The notes beneath the pieces were generated by a model that had not been told where the DNA came from, made no database searches, and was given only the letters and a program-made list of their open reading frames with translations. From the NCBI GenBank assembly GCA_013138975.1, contig WTBR01000026.1, forward strand, positions 1 to 64,000: 64,000 nucleotides of DNA, read 5' to 3'. Made by a program: the position numbers and the translations under genes. This document shows, piece by piece, positions 18,733-26,624 of the stretch (positions are counted from its first letter, which is position 1; every line of letters begins with the position of its first letter). This DNA is from Bacteroidales bacterium (GTDB lineage: Bacteria; Bacteroidota; Bacteroidia; Bacteroidales; UBA12077).

Positions 18733-19038
18733 TTATTTATTTTTTTCTATTCCAGAATTGTTTACATCTTGATCTAATTCATTCTCATCTCCTTCAATTT
18801 CCATTTCATTATTTTTACTGATGTTGTTTTCTTTATTGTCTACATCTTGTTTTATCTTATTTTTATTTCCTTTTACTACTAGTTTATTACTATTCATTTT
18901 ATTGTTATCTGTTTTATCAACTGATATACTTAATTCCTTGCTGCTGAATGTAATTTTTGCTTTTTTTGCAACTAATATGGCAATAATAACAATTATTATT
19001 CCGCCAAAAATCCAAATTAATTCGGGTGATATTTCCAT
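18733..19038 (-). CDS. Small single-pass membrane protein, partner of the STAND/PPR protein
   Basis: The 101-residue protein has one N-terminal helix (about 8-25, LIWIFGGIIIVIIAILVAKK) with a positive inside flank, then a hydrophilic tail. The tail holds two copies of a motif, KGNKNKIKQDVDN (about 57-69) and EGDENELDQDVNN (about 82-94), both matching GNGNVIVQDSNG at the N-terminus of the protein encoded next. The stop is 7 bp before that start, so the genes form an operon. I do not recognise a named family. A membrane-acting effector or membrane anchor recruited by motif-motif contact is the working inference. Confidence 0.75.
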   Translation of the reverse strand: MEISPELIWIFGGIIIVIIAILVAKKAKITFSSKELSISVDKTDNNKMNSNKLVVKGNKNKIKQDVDNKENNISKNNEMEIEGDENELDQDVNNSGIEKNK

Positions 19039-19057
19039 TTTCTTTTAATTTAAAGTT

Positions 19058-19308
19058 TAAATATAAAACGTCCTTAGTAATTATTGCAGCAAACTGTCTA
19101 GAAAATATTTACGTTTATAAATTTAGATCAAATTTCAGACATTTTAAGCTTTTTAAGGCAAGTTTGAATGTGGAGTGAGAATTTAATTATCAAACCGAGT
19201 TTGCGTTTTAAAATATAACTATAGATTAAATGGCTTTATAAAACAATTCTACTTTAAATGTCAAACTAAAATTAATAGTTGACCAACTAATATATTTAGT
19301 TATATTTA
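19058..19308. promoter_or_regulatory. Divergent promoter region between STAND operon and permease 3
   Basis: On the plus strand, TTG at 19279-19281 and TATATTTA at 19301-19308 are separated by exactly 19 bp. This fits the Bacteroidota primary-sigma pattern (-33 TTG, -7 TAnnTTTG with one mismatch) for the permease at 19371. On the minus strand, TATATTTA (19058-19065, complement) lies 20 bp before the small-protein start and could be its -7 element, with a poorly spaced TTG upstream. The rest of this 332-bp gap shows nothing else. No repeat pair like those before permeases 1 and 2 is obvious. Confidence 0.45.
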
Positions 19309-19370
19309 CCGTATTATTGAATAGATTTCATACATGAATCAATTTTTTAACTATAAAAAATAGAATATAT

Positions 19371-21743
19371 ATGTTTAAGTATTATATTAAAATAGGATTT
19401 AGAAATATTCTTAAATACAAAAACAACTCAATTGTAAATATCATTAGTTTATCTCTTGGAATTGCAATATTGTTATTAATAGGAGCTTATAGTCATAATG
19501 AACTAAGTGTAGATAATTTTCATACAAAAGCATCACAAATCGTTAAAGTATCATACGGTAATTCCAGTTTTACACCAGGTTCATTATCAGGCTTACTAAA
19601 AACGAATTTTCCAGAAATCCAAGATGCTACACATATTGAAACTCATATGTTATTTGGTAATTCTCCTGTTTTAAATTTTGGCGACAATTCTTTCGAAATT
19701 GAGCATTATTATTCCGCTGATTCTACTTTCTTTAATATTTTTGATTTTGAAGTAATATATGGAGATTTAAATACAGCTCTAAACGCACCGTTTTCAATTA
19801 TTCTGACTGAAAGTGAAGCAATTCGATTCTTTAAAAAAGCCAATCCAATTGGAGAAATTGTTACTTGGAAAAGCTATAAAGATTTTACATTTACAGTTAA
19901 AGCAATAGTTAAGGATCCTCCACAGAATTCTTCTATACAATTTAATGGATTAATTTCTGTTTCATCAACAAAGTATATGGGATACAATTATTCTGAAGAT
20001 TGGGGATTTACTGTTTACGAAACATATCTGCTTTTAAAATCCAATGTAAATCAATCAGAATTTGAACAAAAACTAAAAAATTATCTTATTGAATATTATA
20101 AAACAAATTTGTCGTCCACGGCCAGTTATGCAGACGCACAAACAATACCCTTAGAACTGCACCCGCTTAAGGAAGTCTATTTTAATAAAAACCTTATTCA
20201 TGATACAACAAATAGGGGAAACTTATTACTTGTGCACATATTAATAACTGTTGGAATTGTTATTATGCTGCTTTCCATTATTAATTACATTAATCTTTCC
20301 ACGGCATTAGCCTCAATTAAAACAACAAAAATAGGTATTCAAAAAGTGCTTGGTTCATCCAATCGCAGCCTTATATTTCAATTTTTATCCGAATCAACAA
20401 TTATAAGTTTACTTGCAGCCATATTTGGTTTTATAATTGCAAAATTATTTTTAAGTAGTTTCAGTTTATTTATGGATAAAGGCCACAGTTTAGAATTTTC
20501 GTATCCATATTTATTAATGATTTTAATACCCGGAGTCTTTTTAATAGGAATTATTGCAGGAATTTATCCTGCTTTCTTTATGGTATTGCAAAAGCCCCTT
20601 GATATGCTTAAAAAGAAATCCAAAAGCCAATACAAAGGCTTTAATCTTCGTTTTTCTTTAATAATATTTCAGTTTTTGGTTTCTATGTTTTTGATTGCAG
20701 TTACACTTCTTATTTATAAGCAAGTAAATTATTTAAAAGACAAAAATTTAGGCATAAATATAGAACATATAATTTATGCAAAAATGCCAAACGCAATACG
20801 AAAAAACCGAGGAGTCTTTCGTGAGCGATTACAAAGTTTTCAGAATGTAAAAGAGATATCATATTCGAGTAATGTTTTTGGGCAAATTGAAGGAATGGGG
20901 AGTCAGGAAGTAGAAGGAAAAAACATTAGTTATGCCACAACATGGGTCGATGCAGAATTTATTGATTTATATAAGCTACAATTAATTGAAGGTAGATTCT
21001 TTTCAAACGAATTTCAAAGCGATTTAAATTCAACAGCCCTTTTAAACCAGACGGCATTTAAGGAATTTGATCTGAAAGATCCATACCAGTTAGAAATACG
21101 TGTACCTGGTGGACGGGCAAAAGTGGTTGGGGTTGTGAAAGACTTCAACTTTAAATCTTTACATACTAAAATTGAGCCAATAGCAATTATTTATTTACCA
21201 AGACAAGGTCAATTTGTCAATATAAAATTATCGGGTGATAATGTTTCGCAAACATTGAAATCAATAGAGAATATTTGGGAAGAACTTGCACCAGACTTTC
21301 CATTCAGTTATCATTTCCTTGATTCAAGTTTTGAGAATTTATATAAAAAAGATGAGCGAATGGGAAAAGCTATTACAAGTTTTTCTTTAATCGCTATTGT
21401 TATTGCATTAATCGGCATATTTGGGCTATCAACATTTTTATCTGAAAGCCGTGTAAAAGAAATCAGCATTCGTAAGATAAATGGTGCAAAAATCTGGCAA
21501 ATACTTTTATTATTAAATATGGATATTGTAAAAAGTTTAGTTGTAGCATTTGTAATTGCTTGTCCTTTATCCTGGTATGTTATGAGTAAATGGCTTGAAA
21601 ATTTTGCCTACAAAACAGAAATTAGTTTCTGGATATTCATTGTGTCAGGTTTAATTGCTTCTTTTATAGCATTAATGACAGTAACTATTCAAAGTTGGCG
21701 TTTTGCAACAAGAAATCCAGTTGATACTCTTAGGTATGAATAA
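19371..21743 (+). CDS. FtsX/MacB-type ABC transporter permease (permease 3)
   Basis: The 790-residue protein has the two-unit MacB/FtsX plan and the C-terminus NPVDTLRYE. Its last coupling motif is diverged (SRVKEISIRKINGAK instead of KTKEIGIRK-xx-GA), and the first unit has IKTTKIGIQKVLGSS. It is the most divergent of the five by eye. Its position right after the STAND operon and the kinase remnant suggests that it was once the target of a third kinase/regulator pair now lost. It now appears to have an ordinary housekeeping-type promoter. Confidence 0.9.
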   Translation: MFKYYIKIGFRNILKYKNNSIVNIISLSLGIAILLLIGAYSHNELSVDNFHTKASQIVKVSYGNSSFTPGSLSGLLKTNFPEIQDATHIETHMLFGNSPVLNFGDNSFEIEHYYSADSTFFNIFDFEVIYGDLNTALNAPFSIILTESEAIRFFKKANPIGEIVTWKSYKDFTFTVKAIVKDPPQNSSIQFNGLISVSSTKYMGYNYSEDWGFTVYETYLLLKSNVNQSEFEQKLKNYLIEYYKTNLSSTASYADAQTIPLELHPLKEVYFNKNLIHDTTNRGNLLLVHILITVGIVIMLLSIINYINLSTALASIKTTKIGIQKVLGSSNRSLIFQFLSESTIISLLAAIFGFIIAKLFLSSFSLFMDKGHSLEFSYPYLLMILIPGVFLIGIIAGIYPAFFMVLQKPLDMLKKKSKSQYKGFNLRFSLIIFQFLVSMFLIAVTLLIYKQVNYLKDKNLGINIEHIIYAKMPNAIRKNRGVFRERLQSFQNVKEISYSSNVFGQIEGMGSQEVEGKNISYATTWVDAEFIDLYKLQLIEGRFFSNEFQSDLNSTALLNQTAFKEFDLKDPYQLEIRVPGGRAKVVGVVKDFNFKSLHTKIEPIAIIYLPRQGQFVNIKLSGDNVSQTLKSIENIWEELAPDFPFSYHFLDSSFENLYKKDERMGKAITSFSLIAIVIALIGIFGLSTFLSESRVKEISIRKINGAKIWQILLLLNMDIVKSLVVAFVIACPLSWYVMSKWLENFAYKTEISFWIFIVSGLIASFIALMTVTIQSWRFATRNPVDTLRYE

Positions 21744-22176
21744 TAGAGAGACTATTAAAAGAAGTGTAAATATAAGATAGACAACAAATGAACTTTAATA
21801 GAGCCCGAGCTAATGGGTATATGAAATAAACTCGAAGAAACTAAGCGTCATTTACTGGCGATCGCTCATGAGAAGCTGTAAAGGCGTTTTCTTTTAATTA
21901 AATTTGTAATTCAATATAATTTTTTAGTTTTTTATATAAAAAGAAGCAAATAAAGTTCTTTAAGTTTAAAACAGAATTACTAATTCTGATTAATTTAATT
22001 ATCAGGATGTTACATGCAGTGGCGTAAATTGTAATCATATTAAAGCTTAATTATTGGGTCTTGTATTAAAAAAAGTTTCCAACTATTTCAAAATTTATTG
22101 ATCATTAGGATATGAAACTTTAACAAAATATTAACTAAAATATAATTGATAAAGTAATTTATAACTCATACTTTTA
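21744..22176. other. Intergenic region, no gene seen
   Basis: The stretch between permeases 3 and 4 is AT-rich with many stops in all frames. A short GC-richer patch near 21800-21890 (GAGCCCGAGC..., CTGGCGATCGC) is not recognisable. There is no clear rho-independent terminator after permease 3. Confidence 0.5.
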
Positions 22177-22194
22177 CTACGAATTAATTCGTAG
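22177..22194. promoter_or_regulatory. Perfect 18-bp palindrome before permease 4
   Basis: CTACGAATTAATTCGTAG is a perfect inverted repeat ending 20 bp before the ATG of permease 4. At that distance it is either an operator for a dimeric repressor overlapping the promoter or leader, or a stem in the mRNA leader that could mask initiation. I know of no regulator that it matches. Confidence 0.5.
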
Positions 22195-22214
22195 GATAAC
22201 TAATAATACATAAC

Positions 22215-24602
22215 ATGTTTAAAAATCTTATCAAAACCGCAATCCGAAATATATTTAAGGATTTCGGTTATAGTAGTCTGAATATTATTGGATTAACGCT
22301 AGGAATAGCAAGTGCTTTATTCCTTATAATCTACATTGCAGATGAATTGAGTTATGATAGCTACCATGAGAATGTTGATCGTATTTATCGTGTATCATCA
22401 TTTATTGAAGAAACCGATGACGATTTTACATGGATTGTTGCTCAAATACCTTTTGGCCCACAAGTGGTTCAGGATTACCCGGAAGTGGAATCGTTTGTAA
22501 GATTTATACCTTTCCAAAGAGCTGCATTTAAGTACGAAGATAGAGAGTTTTTTGAAGAGGATTTTGTTTATACGGACACTACTGTATTTGATATTTTTAC
22601 ATATGATTTTATAAAGGGAAGTCCCAAGGATGCACTATTAGAGCCAAATACAATAGTTTTGACCGAAAAAATTGCTTCGAAGTATTTTGGAAAGGAAGAA
22701 CCAATTGGGAAGACTCTGGTTTCGGGGGATGAAGTATATAAAGTTACTGGAGTAATAAAAAACATACCTTTTAACTCACATTACAGGTTCGATGCTATGG
22801 CTTCACGAAAAAGTCTGCCTGCAGAAATGGGTTCATGGGGTAATTTTGGGGTTTTTACATATATACTTTTACCAGAGGGATTAGACCATAAGGAGTTTGA
22901 AGCAAAGCTACCGGAAATGTATGATAAGTATATGGCAGAAATTTTTGAGAAAATAGGAATTACTATAACATATATATTAGATCCAATAAAGGACATACAT
23001 TTAAAATCAACAAGTTCAGCTGAGCCGGAACCTACGGGAAGTATGGCATATGTCATAATATTTGGGATAGTTGCCATGTTTCTGGTTTTAATTGCCGCAA
23101 TGAATTATATGAATTTAGCAACAGCCCGATCAACAAAACGTGCGCGAGAGGTAGGTTTACGTAAAGTAGTTGGATCACATCGAGGAAGTTTAATTACCCA
23201 ATTTTTAACCGAATCAACATTCTTAACAATTATTTCATTAGTACTAAGTATTGTTTTAGTTATTCTGTTACTTCCTCAATTTAATAGTATAGCCGGAAAA
23301 TCATTTAATATTGATGTATTAATGAGTCCGGTAATTATTATTAGTTTGATAGGCGCAATTGTTTTAGTTGGGATTTTTGGAGGTAGCTATCCTGCATTTT
23401 ATTTATCAAGGTTTAATCCTGTATCTGTATTAAAAGGAGAAATTACCAAAGGAGCGTCAGGAAACACTTTTAGAAAAGTACTAGTTGTTATACAGTTTAC
23501 AATTTCTGTTGCTATGATCGTTTCTACCCTTATTGTTTTTAAACAACTGAATTACCTAAAGACTAAAGATTTGGGTTACGATATGGAAAATATAATAAGT
23601 TTACAATTTTCGACCAGAGAAATGTATAAAAAATATCCTATGGTAAAACAAGCATTTCTTGAGAATCCAAATGTTAAAAATGTTAGTTCAACTACAACAC
23701 CTGTTGGTGAAGGATCAAGTAAAGTCCTCATGAGTGTTGAAACTAGTGATGGAATGCAGCAAAGAGGAATAAATTTCTCTGGTGTTGATCATGATTTTGT
23801 AGAAACATTAGGAATTACAATGAAAGAAGGGCGGGATTTTCAAGAAGATATGCCATCAGATACTTTGCTAGGTGTAATTGTAAATGAAACCATGGCCAAA
23901 CGAATGAGTTGGGACGAACCTTTAGGAAAAAAAGTTGAAATTTTAGCTCGGGATCAAGGTGGTCAGGATTTCTTAAGAGCTACAGTTGTTGGGGTTATGA
24001 ATGATTACCACCAAACCGGAATGTATAATGAGATTGAGACTTTATTATTATACTATAGTGTTAATAATAGATTAATGTATGTGAAAATTGATGGTGGTGA
24101 TGTGCAAAAGACTTTACGGTATATTGAAGAAAGATGGACTGAGTTTTTCCCGGATCAACCATTTACATATTCATTTTTAACAGAAGATTTTAGCGAACAG
24201 TTTGGCGCTGATGAGAAGCGAGGATTTATATTTACATTATTTACAGTCTTAGCTATTTTAATTGCTTGCCTTGGATTATTTGGTTTGGCATCTTACACAG
24301 TTGAACAACGCAAAAAAGAGATTGGAATACGAAAAGTTGTTGGAGCAAGCGAAGGGAATGTTGTTCGTTTAATATCCCGTGAATTCATCATTTTAGTAAC
24401 TATTTCAATCCTAATAGCTTTTCCTCTGTCATTTTACTTTATGCGCGATTGGTTACAGAATTTTGTGTATAGAACGAATTTAGGATTATTTGTTTTTGTT
24501 CTAGCTGGCTTAATAACCATTACAATAACTTTTATTACAATAGGTTTCCAAGCTTGGAAAGCAGCAAATACAAATCCAGCAGAGTCGTTAAGGGTAGAAT
24601 AG
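22215..24602 (+). CDS. FtsX/MacB-type ABC transporter permease (permease 4)
   Basis: The 795-residue protein has the two-unit MacB/FtsX topology. Coupling motifs are KRAREVGLRKVVGSH in the first unit and QRKKEIGIRKVVGAS in the second. The C-terminus is NPAESLRVE, slightly different from the LRYE of the others. It is preceded by a perfect palindrome and ends at a strong bidirectional terminator shared with the convergent oxidoreductase gene. It has no adjacent two-component genes, so its regulation probably differs from permeases 1 and 2. Confidence 0.92.
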   Translation: MFKNLIKTAIRNIFKDFGYSSLNIIGLTLGIASALFLIIYIADELSYDSYHENVDRIYRVSSFIEETDDDFTWIVAQIPFGPQVVQDYPEVESFVRFIPFQRAAFKYEDREFFEEDFVYTDTTVFDIFTYDFIKGSPKDALLEPNTIVLTEKIASKYFGKEEPIGKTLVSGDEVYKVTGVIKNIPFNSHYRFDAMASRKSLPAEMGSWGNFGVFTYILLPEGLDHKEFEAKLPEMYDKYMAEIFEKIGITITYILDPIKDIHLKSTSSAEPEPTGSMAYVIIFGIVAMFLVLIAAMNYMNLATARSTKRAREVGLRKVVGSHRGSLITQFLTESTFLTIISLVLSIVLVILLLPQFNSIAGKSFNIDVLMSPVIIISLIGAIVLVGIFGGSYPAFYLSRFNPVSVLKGEITKGASGNTFRKVLVVIQFTISVAMIVSTLIVFKQLNYLKTKDLGYDMENIISLQFSTREMYKKYPMVKQAFLENPNVKNVSSTTTPVGEGSSKVLMSVETSDGMQQRGINFSGVDHDFVETLGITMKEGRDFQEDMPSDTLLGVIVNETMAKRMSWDEPLGKKVEILARDQGGQDFLRATVVGVMNDYHQTGMYNEIETLLLYYSVNNRLMYVKIDGGDVQKTLRYIEERWTEFFPDQPFTYSFLTEDFSEQFGADEKRGFIFTLFTVLAILIACLGLFGLASYTVEQRKKEIGIRKVVGASEGNVVRLISREFIILVTISILIAFPLSFYFMRDWLQNFVYRTNLGLFVFVLAGLITITITFITIGFQAWKAANTNPAESLRVE

Positions 24603-24612
24603 AAAATATATA

Positions 24613-24643
24613 AAAAAGAGCAACGAATTCGTTGCTCTTTTTT
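24613..24643. terminator. Bidirectional rho-independent terminator
   Basis: Arms AAAGAGCAACGAA and TTCGTTGCTCTTT form a perfect palindrome flanked by A-run and T-run, so it can work in both directions. It sits between the convergent permease 4 and oxidoreductase genes. Confidence 0.92.
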
Positions 24644-24674
24644 ATAAAGAAGAAAATATAATAATTACTTACGA

Positions 24675-26207
24675 TTATTTTTCAATTATACTTAAAGCAG
24701 CCTTTATTCCATCCGCTGCACTTGAAATAATTCCTCCGGCATATCCACTACCTTCACCAACAACAAATATATTGTCAAATCCAGTACATGATTTATTTTC
24801 TTCACGAATAACCTGAACTGGTGCAGAACTTTTACTTTCAAGCCCTATTATATTCCCTGTTTCAAAACCACTGATTTTTCTACCAAAATCAACTAAACCT
24901 TCTCTTAAAGAATTACTTACTTTTTTTGGTAAAAGTTCCCATAATGGCGATTCTATTAAACCTAATGGATAGCTTGTTTCACTATTATGTGAGCCTGTTT
25001 TTTCATTAATAAAATTCTTTATGCTACAAAAAGGAGCTTTATAACTATTTGAGTATTCATAAAACTTATTTTCTAAAGCCTCTAACCAATCAAGAATCTC
25101 AGGTGCAGAAGCTTCTTTACCTAATAATTTATTAGGATCAACTCCTGCAACACATGCCGAATTAGCAAATTTTGCATTTCTATTATACAAACTCATTCCG
25201 TTAACAATATTTGTTTTTTCAGAAGCAGTTGCAGGAACAATAACTCCTCCTGGGCACATACAGAAAGTATAAACAGATAGTTGATTTTTTGGATTAGATG
25301 TTAAGCGATATTCTGCCGCTTTAACTCCAGGTAATTTCTTTTTACCCCATTGTGCCATATTAATTAACTCTTGAGGATGTTCAATTCTACTTCCTAAAGC
25401 AAAGTTTTTGGTTCGAAATTGAATCCCGTTTTTAATTAACATTCTATATGTATCGAAAGAAGAGTGACCCGGGGCAATTATAAAATAATCGGCATCTAAA
25501 CTTCCCGAATTAAGAACAGCACTTTTTACTTTACCATTCGTAATTTTAATATCATCTAAACTTGTCTCAAATAAAACTTCTCCGCCAATGTTTATATATT
25601 CTGTTCTTAAATTTTTAACAATTTTTATTAGGTTATCACTCCCTAAATGAGGATGTGCCATATAAGCAATTTCTTCAGGGGCACCTGCTTTTATGTAGCT
25701 ATCTAAAATAAATTGTCTTTCGAGGTTTATACGTTTTGATCTTGAAGTTAATTTGCCATCGGAGAATGTACCTGCGCCACCTTCACCAAAAGCATAATTG
25801 CCTAAAGGATCAAAAACACCCGTTTTTTCAAAATTCTTTATTCCTTCATCTCTTTTGTTTACATCACAACCTCTTTCAATTATTTGGGTCTTAAAACCAG
25901 CTAATTGAAGAACATAAGCTGAGAAAAAACCAGCAGGACCACTACCAACAATCACAACCTTTTCGGTTCGTTTCTTGTGCGGTATATTTAAGCTGGATTT
26001 TGGCTCAGGATTGTCTCCTTTAATCTCATCTGAAATAACAGAAACTTTCAATAACCAATGAATATTACTTTTCTTTCTGGCATCAAGGCTTTTATTCTCG
26101 ATCTGATAAGAAAAATCCTTTATTTGAAGTTCATTTTCAATTGTTTTTTTTAATTGTTCAGGTGTAAAATCGGACGGTAATTTTAGTGAGATTTCTTTAT
26201 AAGCCAT
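24675..26207 (-). CDS. FAD-dependent dehydrogenase (COG2509-type)
   Basis: The 510-residue protein has a small N-terminal domain (about 1-75) and then a Rossmann FAD site VVIVGSGPAGFFSAYVL with GSGPAG at 88-93 and an acidic end (IERG). It carries GNYAFGEGGAGTFSDGKLTSR, and near the end VGEGSGYAGGIISSAADGI, the second FAD signature. These features and the length match the uncharacterised FAD-dependent dehydrogenases of the COG2509 type common in Bacteroidota. The substrate is unknown; the protein is cytosolic with no signal peptide. It is monocistronic. Confidence 0.88.
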   Translation of the reverse strand: MAYKEISLKLPSDFTPEQLKKTIENELQIKDFSYQIENKSLDARKKSNIHWLLKVSVISDEIKGDNPEPKSSLNIPHKKRTEKVVIVGSGPAGFFSAYVLQLAGFKTQIIERGCDVNKRDEGIKNFEKTGVFDPLGNYAFGEGGAGTFSDGKLTSRSKRINLERQFILDSYIKAGAPEEIAYMAHPHLGSDNLIKIVKNLRTEYINIGGEVLFETSLDDIKITNGKVKSAVLNSGSLDADYFIIAPGHSSFDTYRMLIKNGIQFRTKNFALGSRIEHPQELINMAQWGKKKLPGVKAAEYRLTSNPKNQLSVYTFCMCPGGVIVPATASEKTNIVNGMSLYNRNAKFANSACVAGVDPNKLLGKEASAPEILDWLEALENKFYEYSNSYKAPFCSIKNFINEKTGSHNSETSYPLGLIESPLWELLPKKVSNSLREGLVDFGRKISGFETGNIIGLESKSSAPVQVIREENKSCTGFDNIFVVGEGSGYAGGIISSAADGIKAALSIIEK

Positions 26208-26292
26208 TTTTATATCTCTTTAGATTTTTATTAAGTGTGTAAATGTAAGATGTAATTATTGTTTATGATAATAAAAATCAAATTATTAAATC

Positions 26293-26420
26293 AGTGAGAC
26301 TATGATTTTGTAAGCAAAATTATCTAACTGAACTTCTGTCCGCCTTTCAGGAGAGGCTTCTGAGCTTGTCAAAGTGTAGTGAGTGATTCCAAGGCTTATA
26401 TTCCTCGTACCGTGGTGCGT
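26293..26420. repeat. Dispersed repeat, family C (degenerate copy)
   Basis: TTAAATCAGTGAGACTATGATTTTG followed by TCTGAGCTTGTCAAAGTG and TTCCTCGTACCG parallels the order of blocks in the copies at 30.28, 43.38 and 48.3 kb (the last inverted). The inner part has diverged. It occupies part of the 417-bp gap before permease 5. Confidence 0.6.
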
Positions 26421-26487
26421 ATGGAAAATAAATTATTCCATTGAGATACTCCATTAGCTTGTTGTGAGGATTTTCATTATCATTTTA

Positions 26488-26594
26488 TGTGCATAAAAGA
26501 ACAAAACTGTACATAATCGCACATATTTTACTTTTGGCAATCTTAATATGTGTCAGATAATCAGATGTTTGCAATATTTGGAATGCATTTTGTT
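26488..26594 (+). promoter_or_regulatory. Putative activator sites plus sigma54-like promoter for permease 5
   Basis: TGTGCATAA (26488) and TGTACATAA (26508) are 20 bp apart. About 70 bp downstream is TTGGAATGCATTTTGTTT (26578-26594), which resembles TTGG-N8-TTGC except for GT in place of the -12 GC. The layout echoes that before permeases 1 and 2, although no activator gene is adjacent. It is a weak pattern-based call. Confidence 0.28.
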
Positions 26595-26624
26595 TAATTA
26601 CAATGAATCATTAAACAAAATAAG

